NCBI RefSeq assembly: GCF_003369915.1
Contig: NW_022881685.1
Location: 103,782-167,781 of the forward strand
From: Drosophila miranda
Taxonomy: Eukaryota; Arthropoda; Insecta; Diptera; Drosophilidae
DNA: 64,000 bases
Direction of reading: 5' to 3'
How positions within the stretch are numbered: the stretch's first letter is position 1; every line of letters starts with the position of its first letter. The notes under the pieces are model-generated. The model was not told the DNA's origin. It did not search any database and was given only the letters and a program-made list of their open reading frames with translations. Position numbers and translations under genes: made by a program. Positions 23,196 to 35,340 of the stretch are shown here, piece after piece.

Positions 23196-24307
23196 AACGA
23201 GGTGGAACGTTGTGAGTTGCTGCGGACACCGCAACTCTACGGTTATACCCGATACTAAGTCAGTATGGCTCTCCTCCGGCAGACGCGGCTAATATTAAAC
23301 GACACGACAAAGAGTGCGTGCGAGAGAGACAGAAAATCAGTCTGAGCGTGACGTCGGGCGCTGCGTAGCCACTGAAAATTGATTTCTTGCTTTTGGCTAC
23401 AAAAATGATCCGATCTGATCCAGATTCAGCATTCTGATAGATATGGTCCTTATCTATGATTCTGCGATTTTTAGTTTTCTCGAATGTGCAATATTGTGGA
23501 TGCAACAGATTTTCGTCTTTTGTGTGGGCGGAAGGGGGTGGGGCGAAATTTTGAGATACACGTTTTATAGTGAGATCTAACAGGAGTGCGGATACCAAAT
23601 TTGGTTACTCTAGCCTTAATAGTCTCTGAGATTTTTGAATGTCCCCAGATTTTCGTCCTTTGCGGGGGCGGTGTGGCGAAATTTTGAAACAAACTCGTCT
23701 CGGTCCGATATATTAGGAGTGTGGATACCAAATTTGGTTGCTCTAGCTTTTGTAGTCTCCGAGATCTAGGCGCTAATGTTTTACTCTAAGCAAAGCCGCC
23801 TATGCTACGTGTGTGTTAGAGAGAGACAGGGTGAGAAAAAATGAAATTGTTTTCTTGATGCTGGCTATAATAATTATACGAGCCAATTCAGATTCCGCAG
23901 TCTTAAAGATATGGTCATTCTCTACAATTCTACGTTTTTGGTTTTCTCATATCTTTAAAATTGTGGATGCCACAGATTTTCGTCCTTTGTGGGGGCGCAA
24001 GTGGGCGGGGCGAAGTTTTGAAATATTTTTGTAGCTGTGACATATCACAGAAGTTTGGATCCAAAACATCGTTGCTCTAGCTCTTATAGTCTTTGAGCAC
24101 TAGGCGCTGTAGGGGACGGACAGACGGACAGACGGACGGACGGACAGACGGACAGACAGACATGGCTCAATCGACTCGGCTATTGATGCTGTCTTGATCA
24201 TATATATACTTTATGGGGTCGGAAACGATTCCTTCTGGACGTTACACACATCCACTATTACCACAAATCTAATATACCCCAATACTCATTTTGAGTATCG
24301 GGTATAA
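23196..24307 (-). mobile_element. DINE-1/ISY-type Helitron, full length
   Basis: AACGAGGTGGAACG at 23196 to GAGTATCGGGTATA at 24306. The normal 5-G terminal run is interrupted by T, and one body segment near 23670 is shortened. Confidence 0.88.
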
Positions 24308-24370
24308 AAATGCGGCGCATCGAATTTGAGGATAATAACATTGAAACACACTTTTGACGATTTTATTATA
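24308..24370 (+). other. Second small piece of module G start
   Basis: ATGCGGCGCATCG to GATTTTATTAT repeats the first 60 bp of module G1 (22474-22530) and is cut off by a Helitron end fragment. Confidence 0.75.
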
Positions 24371-24455
24371 AACAATTCCTTCTGGACGTTACACACATCC
24401 ACTTTTACCACAAATCTAATATACCCCAATACTCATTTTGAGTATCGGGTATAAA
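24371..24455 (-). mobile_element. Helitron end fragment
   Basis: Only the last 85 bp of a DINE-1 copy (ATTCCTTCTGGACG to GAGTATCGGGTATA), joined directly to the LINE 3' end. Confidence 0.85.
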
Positions 24456-26560
24456 AATAACATTAGTAAATTAATTATGTAGCGGGAAGAAATCCACAAG
24501 AAACCGTCTGACGGCTCCCTTCCCCTGGCAAAAGTCAAAGCGCATTCCAGCTGGCAGCGCATTGTGCTGCCGAAGCGCCCTACTGATGGGCTCATGAAAG
24601 CCATAATTGGTCCGGTGGAGATCAACTGCAAAGGGTGCATGGGTCCTGAGGCTCCTGGCGGGCGTAGTGAATCTAATCCTACTGAGTAGGTCAGGGCAAT
24701 CGATATTACCCACTAAAAGGTCAAAAATAAATATTTGAGCCGCAATGGTCCTACGATCCTCGAGAGAGGAGAGATGCACGAGGCGACATCTGCACTCATA
24801 GGACGGCATCGGAATGGAAAATGGCAGAGGCTGGAGTGCAAATTTCAGAAACTTTCTTTGGAGTCGTTCGATACGCGAAATTTGGACGACCCCGGTGGGA
24901 TTCCAGACCATGGAAGCGTACTCAAGGAGCGAGCGCACAAGGAATGCGTACAGACTGAGCCTTGTATATGGGTCCTTGAATTGGGATGAATTGCGCTTAA
25001 CAAAGCCGAACATTGCATAGGCTTTTGGCAATATTAAATTCATATGCCCTGCAAACAGAAATCTAGAGTCAAATAAGACCCCGAGGTCAAGTATCTCCGT
25101 CTGCTTTAAGAGAGGATGGCCATCTATTGAATATGAGGCCAGCACATTAAAGACACGCTTGCTTAAAGAAACAAAGTAACATTTACTAATGTTGAGTGGG
25201 AGCGAATTAAGTCTGCACCAACGAGCAACTCTATCCAGGTCGCGCTGCAGAAGGATACTATCGCCTAAGGTTTTGACAGATCGGAAGATTTTAAGATCAT
25301 CAGCATAAAGCAGATGCTCAGAAGCTTGAATGCTGAGACATATGTCGTTAATAAAAATTAAGAACAGAAGTGGACCAAGTGCACTTCCCTGTGGAAGGCC
25401 GGAAGTAGCCAAGAATGGGGCCGAAGGCTTTCCATTTATCAATACGACATACTCTCGCCGCTCAAGATACGACCTAAACCAACTGAGCAGGCAGGAATGA
25501 ATCCCCAACCGATGCAGCTTGGCTATTAAAGCCCAGTGGGAGACTTTGTCAAAGGCTTTAGCAAAGTCAGTATACACAACGTCGACTTGAGAGTGCATTT
25601 CAAAGACACGAGTGCAGAAATTACTGAAAGCAATGAGATTAGTGGTTGTTGATCTACCCGGCATAAAACCATGCTGATTTGGGCTAATGTAGGATTTCAT
25701 GAGGAAGGTGATTTTTCTGGCAATGATTCGCTCTAGAAGTTTTGAAACATTGCTGAGTTTGGCAATTGGTCTATAATTGGAAATGAGATTTTTGGTACCT
25801 CTCTTAAAAATTGGCGTAATCGTGGCAGCTTTCCACTTACCAATAAACTGACCCGTTAACAGCGAATTTGTGAATAGAATTTTGAGAGGTTCACAGAACG
25901 CTACAACACAGTTGCGAAGCAGGAAGGCAGAAATGCCATCACAGTCGGGTTTATTAGAATTATCGAATTCATCAATTGCCACCAAAATGTCCTCTTCCGA
26001 TACATCGAGTGTGCCAATATTGACCACCGAGGGTATAGAGTTTAAGACATCGAAACTGTGCCAAGCTGCGTATGGCTCAAAATTTGAGCTAAAGAAAGAA
26101 GAAAAAAGGTTTGCTATACCATTATCCGTATTAGCGCTCAAGCTGCCCAGGTTCATAACGGAAGGAAGAGAGCTCGTTGACCTTCTGGACTTTATAAAAT
26201 GCCAAAAAGACCTGGGATTGACTTAAAGTTCCCTCTCAACGTCGGCAATATATTGGTAATACAAAAATTTGCCTAAAAAAGCAAACTCCCTCTTATGTTG
26301 CACATACCTTGCCCAATCTACAGGGTCCCGGGTCTTACCAAATCGTTTAAAGTACTTATTACGAAGATTCTTATATTTCATAAGACCCTTCGTATACCAC
26401 GGCAGTCTATAGGAGCCATGCACCCTTTTGGAAGCATTGTTACCAATAATACGACGGACCGTATGCAGGAAAACATTATAGGACGTGTCTACACTAGGAT
26501 GCGAGAGAACAGAAGCCCAATTAACATTTAACATATTATCCCTAATAGCATCATTTTGAA
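24456..26560 (-). mobile_element. LINE copy, most complete RT region
   Basis: Antisense LINE from just after its stop codon (24471) back through the RT to the linker near 26560, where feo copy 2 leader sequence begins. It lacks the 81-bp deletion of two other copies, so it shows the ancestral form of this region. Confidence 0.87.
24471..26156 (-). pseudogene. LINE reverse transcriptase ORF (561 codons after an in-frame stop)
   Basis: Reverse transcriptase with palm motifs, SGLPQGSALGPLL and YADD near 25300, then a C-terminal part with the spacing of jockey/I elements. A frame upstream (26226-26534) is in phase but separated by TAA (complement of 26223-26225). The protein was once longer, and this ATG at 26156 is an internal methionine. 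Every LINE copy covering the site has the same stop. Confidence 0.83.
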
Positions 26561-26915
26561 TTTACCGAAATTTTGTCTGGCGTCATTCGAGTCTGTGCGG
26601 TGGCATTCTGCTTTAGTAAACACATTTCTCATCCTAAATTATCTTTACAACTGAAAAACCTTGAAGGAACTTATTTGCAATATAAAGTAGGTGTTTTTTT
26701 GGCCGCACATCAATCAGAATCAACTTGTTTTGTGCTTTGAGGCATGAGTCAAATCAAGCACACAAAATTTTCATTGTGCAATTTGTGCCAACACGAGAGG
26801 CGTCACTTATCTGTGCGGAGGCATTTTCCTTGAGCAACACATTGTGCAATCGAAATCCTGCACACATCACATAAATTCCTTCCATTCGCGAATACAAGAC
26901 CCATTCCTATTGGCT
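26561..26915 (+). other. feo: feo copy 2 upstream/leader region
   Basis: Matches 57111-57455 closely, including the T-run after GTAGGTG. One A-to-C change (CACATCACATAAA) distinguishes it. Confidence 0.5.
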
Positions 26916-28058
26916 ATGGTTGTGGCTATGGTTGGCTGTGGGATCGCCTCCAGGAGACGGACGAGAGCGCCATGCGACGAGTGCGCGAGTGCACCGAGAA
27001 TGCGCAGCGCATCCTCCATTCGGAGCTGCAGCGCTGCCAGGCACTGCGCAGCCAGAACCTCAAGACGTTCATCGAGCAGCTGCGCGTCGAGATAAGCAAG
27101 TGGTGGGATCTAACGCTCAAGAGCCAGCAGGAGCGCAAGCGTTTCTCCAACTACTACAATAAGTATTACAACGAAGACCTGTTGGAGCTGCACGAGCTGG
27201 AGCTGGATGATCTGAAGAGCTTCTACACGTGCAACAAGGAGATTTTCGATCTTTACGAGAGCCGTGCAGAACTTTGGTCCCGCATGCAGGCTCTAGAGGC
27301 AAAGGCCAACGAGCCGAATCGTTTCAAAAATCGTGGCGGCCAGCTCCTTAAAGAGGCAAAGGAACGCAAGGCCATCTCGAAGCTCCCAAGATTGAGCAGC
27401 AGATCACTGAACTGGTGCACGCCTATGAGGTGCAATCGCATGGCCCGTTTCTGGTTTATGGCGAGAACATACTGGAGCTGATGGCTGGCGAATGGGAGAT
27501 CTATCGGCAGGCCAAGCAGAGCTCGGCCCGCAAGAAGGCCCCGCCCACCACGAGGACGGGCAGCAGCAGCAAATTGATGATGCCACCGCCGACTGCCGGT
27601 TCAACGGCCAGCTGAAGGCGTCCAAGTCGCCACTAAAGCGGGTCCGCGTCCTGGACAACACTTTGCGTCGCAGCGGGGGATTGGGCAGACGCAGCCTTGG
27701 CACTCGCTCGAAAAAGAAGCCACGCACAAAATCAGCGGTGCCGGATACAAGATCGCCCAGCGATTCCGAGTATATGACCGATGAGACCACTGAAAATGAC
27801 CGCGAAGCCGGGATCTCCTATGACGAATTTGTGCCCACGAGTCGCTCCTCAGTGCTGCCCGTCGGCGGGGCTCAGCATCAGCGCAATCGCGTGGCTGTGC
27901 CACGAATTCGCCATGTCCTCGTAAACCACAATTCGGTGGCGTCGGCCGCCAACACACCGTCAAAGCAGGCGGTCAATCAGGAGGAGAGGCCTCGATTTGG
28001 CAATCAATTGAAGCTCCCGTCGCCACGTGAAAGTCGCATGTGGCCGAATCCACGATGA
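26916..28058 (+). pseudogene. feo: feo copy 2, internally deleted
   Basis: Keeps the start ATG (26916) and two codons, then jumps to the region of residue about 245 (LWDRLQETDESAMRR). Roughly 0.7 kb of coiled coil is lost. The junction carries a tandem TGGCTATGGTTG (26911-26922, 26923-26934). Other changes against copy 4: 9 bp lost near 27010, a 1-bp deletion near 27385 that shifts the frame, and about 180 bp lost near 27607 between two GCC triplets. The PRC1 signature NRFKNRGGQLLKE is still readable near 27316. The C-terminal 150 codons are well preserved. A Feo protein from this copy is not expected. Confidence 0.85.
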
Positions 28059-28200
28059 GATTATCTATCGAAATTACTACTAAAATGTACCTATATTTTT
28101 GGAATTTGGAATTTTTATTTGCGTTTTATGTTTGATTTTATTTTATGTACCTTTATCTGTTTATCTCTGTTTCATTTATTTTCGATGTTGGCCCAATAAA
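28059..28200 (+). other. feo: feo copy 2 3' UTR with AATAAA
   Basis: Same UTR as copy 1; AATAAA at about 28195, directly before LINE sequence. Confidence 0.7.
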
Positions 28201-28728
28201 AATTAAATTATCTTCAAGAAGGACAACCGAACCACACAAGCATTCAGGCTTACACTAGAAAAGATGCATTCATAATATGGTTCCGCCCAGGGCGAATAAA
28301 AATGGAAATTGACTAAGAATTCCAACGGCATATGATGCATGTCACATTCCGCGATGGGGAGTTCGCAACATGTAACATGGCAATCTATATCCGAACTAAC
28401 AAAAATTAAGTCTAAAATCTTATTTAGCCTATTAAAAACATTATTTACTTGGGATAAGCCCATACTAAAACAGTCATCTAGGAAAAGAATCTCGTTCGGC
28501 AAATGTACATTACTAGGTATCATAGCCGACGATTGCGGATCGCCGGACCATACCAACGAACCCAAATTGAATTGAGCACGCCGGCGGCCTTAATAGTTCT
28601 TAAGCAGTTGGGTATTAGTGTCAGAGGGAATCAAGTGGAATGGAAGTGGTATCGTGCGGTATCTTGCATTACTTTTCGCAAAAACATTTAAACTTCATTT
28701 ATATTTCCATAGAACAAAACAGAAAGAA
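28201..28728 (-). mobile_element. LINE endonuclease-domain fragment downstream of feo copy 2
   Basis: The antisense frame 28203-28565 (120 codons) reads NEILFLDDCFSMGLSQVNN and NRLNKILDLIFVSSD, typical of the C-terminal half of a LINE endonuclease. It is the longest clean reading of this domain here, together with 59638-60000. Confidence 0.78.
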
Positions 28729-29850
28729 CTAGGGGGAACGTTGTGAGTTGCTGTGGAGACCGCAACTCTACAGTTATACCCGATACTAAGTCAGTATGGC
28801 TCTCCTCCGGCAGACGCCGCTAATATTAAACGACCCGACAAGGAGTGCGTGCGAGAGAGACAGAAAATCAGTCTGAGCGTGACGTCGGGTGCTGCGTAGC
28901 CAGTGCAAATTGATTTGTTCCTTTTGGCTATAAAAATGATCTGATCTGATCCAGATTCAGCAATCTGATATATATGATCATTATCTATGATTCTGCGTTT
29001 TTAGTTTTCTCGTATCCTCAATATTGTGGATGCAACAGATTTTCGTTTTTTGTGTGGGCGGAAAGGGGTGGGGCGAAATTTTGAGATATACGTTTTATAG
29101 TGAGATCTAACAGGAGTGCGGATACCAAATTTGGTTACTCTAGCCTTAATAGTCTCTGAGAATTGTGAATATCCCCAGATTTTCATCCTTTGCGGGGGCG
29201 GAAGGGGGTGTGGCGAAATTTTGAAACAAATTCGTCTCGGTCCGATATATTAGGAGTGTGGATACCAAATTTGGTTGCTCTAGCTTTTATAGTCTCTGAG
29301 ATCTAGGCGCTAATGTTTTACTCTAAGCAAAGCCGCCTATGCTACGTGTGTGTTAGAGAGAGACAGGGCGAGAAAAAATGAAATTGTTTTCTTGATTCTG
29401 GCTATAACAATTATACGATCTGGTTCAGATTTTGCACTCTAGAAGATATAGTCATCTTCTACGATTCTGCGTTTTTAGTTTTCTCGTATCTTTGAATTTG
29501 TGGATGCCACAGATTTTCGCCCTTCGTGGGGGCGGAAGTGGGCGGGCAAAGTTTTGAAATATTCTTGTAGCAGTGACATATCACAGAAGTCTGGATCCAA
29601 AACATCGTTGCTCTCGCTCTTATAGTCTTTGAGCACTAGGCGCTGAAGGGGACGGACAGACGGACAGACGGACGGACGGACGGACGGACAGACGGACAGA
29701 CAGACATGGCTCAATCGACTCGGCTATTGATGCTGATCAAGAATATATATACTTTATGGGGTCGGAAACGATTCCTTTTGGACGTTACACACATCCACTT
29801 TTACCACAAATCTAATATACCCCAATACTCATTTTGAGTATCGGGTATAA
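28729..29850 (-). mobile_element. DINE-1/ISY-type Helitron, full length
   Basis: CTAGGGGGAACG at 28731 to GAGTATCGGGTATA at 29848. The terminal CGAGGGGG reads CTAGGGGG in this copy. Confidence 0.9.
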
Positions 29851-29891
29851 AAACAGGGGATTATTTTATATACATACGTGTTTGTGTATAA

Positions 29892-30292
29892 CTAGGATTT
29901 TGGGAGCTCCGAGTAGCGTGGGGGCGTGGACCAGAGCACGCTGGAGTTGCGCTTCAGCTGGCTGGGATCGATGTTGGGGAAAATCAGTTTCAGGTCCGGA
30001 GTGGTGGGGGCCACCGAGAAGAAGCTGTCGATGACATCGGTGGGACAGTGGCTCTGCATGGCAATCGCTTCGCCGCGTACATGGCCTGAAAATGGGTCAC
30101 AAAATTTTAGATTAGATCAGACACTGGCTAAAGAAAACGCTAACTTACTGCGACTCCAGGTGGGTGCTGGCGGACGCTTGTGGGTGACCTTGCCCTCGTC
30201 ATCGGTGGCTCGTGCAGCATGTCCCATGTGTATTTTGTCTTCGGCGGCGGTGGCAGAATCTTCTTCTTGGCCCGGTCAACTGTACCAGCTTC
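29892..30292 (-). pseudogene. Incenp: INCENP 3'-terminal fragment, exon frameshift
   Basis: Last exon 29892-30085, intron 30086-30148, exon piece 30149 to about 30292. QLKR form. The final tyrosine codon is changed to serine before the stop. One C is missing in the upstream exon (GGCCCGG for GGCCCCGG, near 30272), shifting its frame. IN-box residues are intact. Confidence 0.82.
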
Positions 30293-30327
30293 TTAGTCAG
30301 TATGGCTCTCCTCTGGCAGACGCCGCT
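30293..30327 (-). mobile_element. Helitron stub between INCENP and element A
   Basis: 35 bp, CTTAGTCAGTATGGC to GACGCCGCT, identical to the start of the copy at 18993. It marks a shared ancestral INCENP-Helitron junction that was later cut by element A sequence. Confidence 0.8.
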
Positions 30328-32899
30328 ATTTAAACACATATTTAGAATAGTGATCGAGGACGATAAAGATGCCTATATGTCCACTTCTTGAACGGGGATA
30401 TGGCCCCAGGAAATCTACATATAATTTCTGGAAGAAACGTTGTGACTCGGGCGCAATTCCAATCTTCGGTCTCTGGATTGTTTTGGGGGCCTTGGTAGTC
30501 TTGCAGACATCACAAGCCTGGATATACTTCTTCACATCGGCAACCAAACCAGGCCAGTAATAATACCGCCGTATCCTTTCTAGGGTTTTGTGATTGCCTC
30601 CATGGGAAGCCAGTGGATTGTCGTCCGCGTTACGCAAAACGTCAACCACGAACCCTTGAGGAATCCAGAGTTTCCAAATGAACATGTGTTCATCATGTAG
30701 CACCTCTCCTGTTGCGTGATCTGACCTACGATACAACAAGTTATCTACAATTTTGAGATCTGGCAACTTATCAATATTGGCCCTAACCCTTTCTACGATC
30801 TCCACGTAATCTTCTGCCTTGAATTCTGGCGATTCCAAATCCACCAACAACACATTGCTCGCGTCTAGAGTCGCCACTTCCTCCTCATTTACGCGAGAAA
30901 GAGCATCCGGAACCACATTAAGCCTGCCGCTACGATGCTCGATTTTAAACGAGAAACTCTGCAGCTTTAATGCCCATCGGGCTAGACGTGAGTGTAAGTC
31001 AGTTTGTGACATGAGCCACTTTAAAGAGGCGTGATCAGTGAGTACAGTAAATTCATGCCCCTCGATATAAGCTCTGAACCTATTTATGCAAACTATTGCG
31101 GCCAGACATTCTTGTTCGGTGACCGAATAATTCTTTTGGGCTTTGTTGAGTTTTTTCGATACAAACGCATTCGGATATTCGTCCCCCTCCGGCGTCTTCT
31201 GCACCAGCACTCCCCCAACGCCTGTCTTGCTAGCGTCGCAGTGAACATAGAATGGTTTGCTAAAATCAGGACTACGCAAAACTGTCGCTGAGCAAAGCAT
31301 CTCCTTCAACTTTTCAAAAGCCTCCTGACCCTCTTGAGTCATTGAAAATTGCTGTCTGGGCTTGAGCAAGTCCGTGAGAGGCGCGGCTACCGATGCGAAG
31401 TTGCTTATAAACTTCCTGTACCAGCCTACCATACCTAGGAAGCGACGCAGAGACTTTAGGGATTTTGGCAAAGGAAAATCGGACATGGCCGAAATCTTAT
31501 CCGGATCTGTACGAATCACCCCTTCGCCTACTATATGCCTCAAATACCGCACTGACTTCATGCAAAACTTGCTTTTCTCCACATTCAGCGTTAACCCTGC
31601 CGCTTTTATGTAACTTGCCACTTCACTCAACACCCTCCGATGTGACTCAAAACTGTCCGACACAATCAAAAGGTCGTCCAGGTACACAAAAACTTCATTT
31701 CTTAAACTGGCCGGAATTACCTTGTCCATCAACCTTGTCATGGTCTGCGAAGCATTAGTGAGACCAAAAGGCATTACCTTATACTGGTAGAGAGGTTTCC
31801 CCGGAACCGTGAACGCTGTTTTATCGCGTGAGCTCGGCTCTAAGGGAACTTGCCAATAGGCATCCTTAAGATCCAGGCTCGAAATAAACAACGCCTTAGG
31901 AAGACGTCCTAGAATCCCATCAATTTGTGGTAACGGATACGCGTCTTTTTTGGTCACCGCGTTAACTTTCCTACTATCTAAACATAGCCTCACCTTTCCT
32001 GGCTTCTGCACCAATACTACTGGTGATGACCACGCACTATCGGATTCCTCTATCACCCCTAAGCTGAGCATCCGATCTATCTCCGCATATAACAATTTCT
32101 CTACCGCAGGAGATACAGGGAAGTGTCTCTGCTTCACGGCTTTTGCATCACCTACATCAATTGAATGCGAAAGCAGAGCCGTCTTTCCTAGACCGGAAAC
32201 GGAAAACGAAGGAAATAATTTGATGGTCGCTTGCAACTGGTCCATTTCCCCTCGGCTGAGGTTCTGCGGTTCATGAACTATCTCTGCCAGCGACATGCTG
32301 GGTGGTAATAAATCGAAACTTGACCAAAAGTCGATCCCTAAATACAAGTCCTGGCTGAGCGATGGAATAATGTGCAGCTCAAGGTCCTTCACTGCACCCT
32401 TATACTGCACCGGTGTCCGCAGTCGTCCCACTACCTCTTGCCTCCGTCCATCCGCAGTGGAAGCATTTACAACTCCTCTCTTAAAAGGAATTCGGCTTTG
32501 GATTACGCGTTCTGCTAACTTTCCGCCTATAACACTCATAGCTGCTCCGGTGTCCAATAGACCAAGGACCGTTTGATCCAACAGGCGAACTTCCGCATAT
32601 GGACGCTTGTCCTTCTGCTTGTAACGAATGCAATTTATCGCTTTCGCCGCCTTCCGGAACGCTCTCATCCTTCTTGCACTCCTTGTGGGTTGGTCGTTGC
32701 TGAAAAGCGAATGGGATCTGGCATGGACTAGTTGTGGCCAGACTAAAGCTTGGTGTATGTCGGATTCTGATTTCTCAGACGGAAGCTGGGCGGTAGTTTT
32801 AAGTATCCCTACTGGGATTTCGCCTCTGCACTCGACTGCTTGCGCTGAACACTGACCGGCTGGCGAGGCTGGGTGTTCACTTTGCCGTTTTTTTGGCAT
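30328..32899 (-). pseudogene. Element A pol, open but truncated in integrase
   Basis: 857 codons with no stop. In order: protease LLDTGAAMSVIG (near 32560), RT with YLDDLL (near 31680), RNase H (YVHCDAS near 31245) and an integrase HHCC finger (HGGNHKTLERIRRYYYWPG, CDVCKTTKA) near 30590-30490. It ends inside the integrase core after the first aspartate (VDFLGPYP). The DDE triad is therefore incomplete and the element cannot integrate by itself. Confidence 0.88.
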
Positions 32900-33585
32900 T
32901 TGCTACACGACGGCTTATATTTATTAGGTGCTCCGCACCAAAGCAAAAAATTTTCCTTTTGCTATCGCAATCGTGGTAGCGATGCCCCTCCTTTCGGCAG
33001 TTCCAGCAAATCAGTGCCATGGCTGCCACCTCGTCCTCTTCTTCTACATCCGAGAATTTGGAGGCCTCCTCTAATTGGGCTTCCTCTACCAATTCCGCAA
33101 CCTGTTTCCGGAAAGGAATCAATTTCTGGTACCCATGACTCCGCCTTACGTCGTCGAGAAAACCCTCCCTTCTACGACAGACTTCTCTCAAACGTTCTAC
33201 GGAGTCGATTTGGACATTCAGGAGCTCATGTCTAATTTCAGGTCGCAAATTGCGCCGTAAAGTTTCCACAATCGCTTTCTCTGACATGGGAGTTTCCAAA
33301 TCATCCATCAGCTGTATCAGGGCGTCGTGGAAGGAATCGAAATTTTCTTTTTCTTTTTGCTTCCTGTCCCTTATCGCTTCTCTGATATCCACATCGGTTC
33401 GAGAATCCCTAAACTGCTTTCTTAGGGCTTGGCATAACCGGTCCCATCTCATCGATCCGGAAGTCTTGTGGTAACGCCAATAAAAATCTCTGGCCTTTCC
33501 GTCAAAAAGCAGACTGGCGTTACTGCACAGAACTGGAAAATTTCCGTCGAGAGTCTGATGCGTCAAAGCCTCTACCCTATAGAGA
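32877..33585 (-). pseudogene. Element A gag, C-terminal part (no internal stop)
   Basis: Capsid C-terminal part and CWNCRKEGHRYHDC knuckle. Unlike the + copy, the arginine codon near 33496 is intact. The pol frame overlaps the gag end in +1 over an A7 run. It is separated from its N-terminal half only by the Helitron at 33586-34728. Confidence 0.85.
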
Positions 33586-34728
33586 AAACGAGGGGGAACG
33601 TTGTGAGTTGCTGCGGAGACCGCAACTCTAAATTTATACCCGATACTAAGTCAGTACGGCTCTCCTCCGGCAGACGCCGCTAATATTAAACGACACGACA
33701 AAGAGTGCGTGCGAGAGAGACAGAAAATCAGTCTTAGCGTGACGTCGGGCGCTGGTTAGCCACTGCAAATTGATTTGTTCCTTTTGGCTATAAAAATGAT
33801 CTGATCTTATCCAGATTCAGCAATCTGATAGATCTATGATCTATGATTATCTATGATTCTGCGTTTTTAGTTTTCTCGAATCTGCAATATTGTGGATGCA
33901 ACAGATTTTCGTCCTTTGTGTGGGCGGAAGGGGTGGGGCGAAATTTTGAGATATACGTTTTATAGTGTCATCTTAAAGGAGTGTGTGTACCAAATTTGGT
34001 TACTCTAGTCTTAATAGTCTCTGAGATTTGTGGATGTCACAGATTTTCGTCCTTTGCGGGGGCGGAAGGGGGTGTGGCGAAATTTTGAAACGAAACGGTC
34101 AAGGTCCGATATCACAGGAGTGTGGATACCAAATTTGGTTGCTCTGGCTCTTATAGGTTCTGAGATCCTTGAACTCATATTTTGCAATTGACAAAACCGA
34201 CCATGAAACCTGTGTGTTAGAGAGAGACAGAGCGAGAAAGAATGAAATTGTTTTCTTGATTCTGGCTATAATCATTATTCGATCTGGTTCAGATTTTGCA
34301 CTGTAGAAGATATGGTCATCCTCACCGATTCTGCGTTTTTGGTTTTATCGTATCTTTAAAAATGTGGATGCCACAGATTTTCGTCCTTTGTGGGGGCGGA
34401 AGTGGGCGGGGCGAAGTTTTGAAATATTTTTGTAGCAGTGACATATCGCAGAAGTCTGGATCCAAAACATCGTTGCTCTAGCTCTTATAGTCTTTGAGCA
34501 CTAGGCGCTGAAGGGGACGGACGGACGGACGGACGGACGGACGGACGGACGGACGGACGGATGGACAGACGGACAGACATACAGGGCTCAATCGACTCGG
34601 CTATTGATGCTGATCAAGAATATATATACTTTATGGGGTCGGAAACGATTCCTTCTGGACGTTACACACATCCACTTTTACCACAAATCTAATATACCCC
34701 AATACTCATTTTGAGTATCGGGTATAAT
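33586..34728 (-). mobile_element. DINE-1/ISY-type Helitron inserted in gag of element A
   Basis: AACGAGGGGGAACG at 33588 to GAGTATCGGGTATAA at 34728. The host gag frame is continuous across it, with no duplicated target bases apparent, as expected of Helitron insertion between A and T. It therefore fixes both ends of this Helitron. Long (ACGG)n tract at 34517-34562. Confidence 0.92.
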
Positions 34729-35340
34729 TATCAATTCTCAATCCTTCTTGGGTCCCATTAAAACGTAATTTCCAACTATTGAAGATATGGGCGACTTTGT
34801 CCGGTCGCTGACTCAGATCTGAGACTGCACTGCTTGGACGGTCCTAGCTCGTAAACTGTGCTGAATACTGACTATTCAGTCCCTGTCGGAATGTTTCCTC
34901 CCCTTCTCTGTCCCTATTTTGTTGGACCGGATTATCCGCTTCCCCACGTCTATTCCCTTGAGGAATGCTATTGCCAGTCTCTTGGAAATGTGCTGCTATG
35001 CTGGACTGAATGATTTGAGCCATTTTGTCCGTGAGCTGGGCTACCACCTCGTTTTGCATCGTGCTGATGGCCTGTGTAACCATGCTACTAACTCTTCAGC
35101 GGTTATGGCTGCTGCATCGTTTTGCCTGGCCTGGGACCTAGTATTATGAGGAGTACTTCTTTCGACGCATAGCGTCTTGCATGTGGGACAGGTAGTATGG
35201 GTCTTGACATGTGACTCAATACAAGTTTTGTGAAACTCGTGGCTGCACTTTGTTTTCAATGTAGGAGCCGAAGCCAAAGTTTTCCCACACAACTGGCATT
35301 TTGGCGCCGGAGCCGGTTCATTGTAAAAAAAATAAATCAA
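34729..35340 (-). pseudogene. Element A gag, N-terminal part with RING-H2 finger, frameshifted
   Basis: Frame 35041-35340 holds a RING-H2 pattern: CQLC, 13 residues, CSHEFHKTC, 10 residues, CPTC (C-X2-C-X13-C-X-H-X2-H-X2-C-X10-C-X2-C). A second frame (34844-35083) continues the protein after a frameshift near 35070. It ends at a TAG (near 34844), after which the frame reopens and reaches SWKLRFNGTQ at the Helitron edge. The start codon is unclear. The same RING position is seen in element B Gag, so the two elements are related. Confidence 0.75.
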
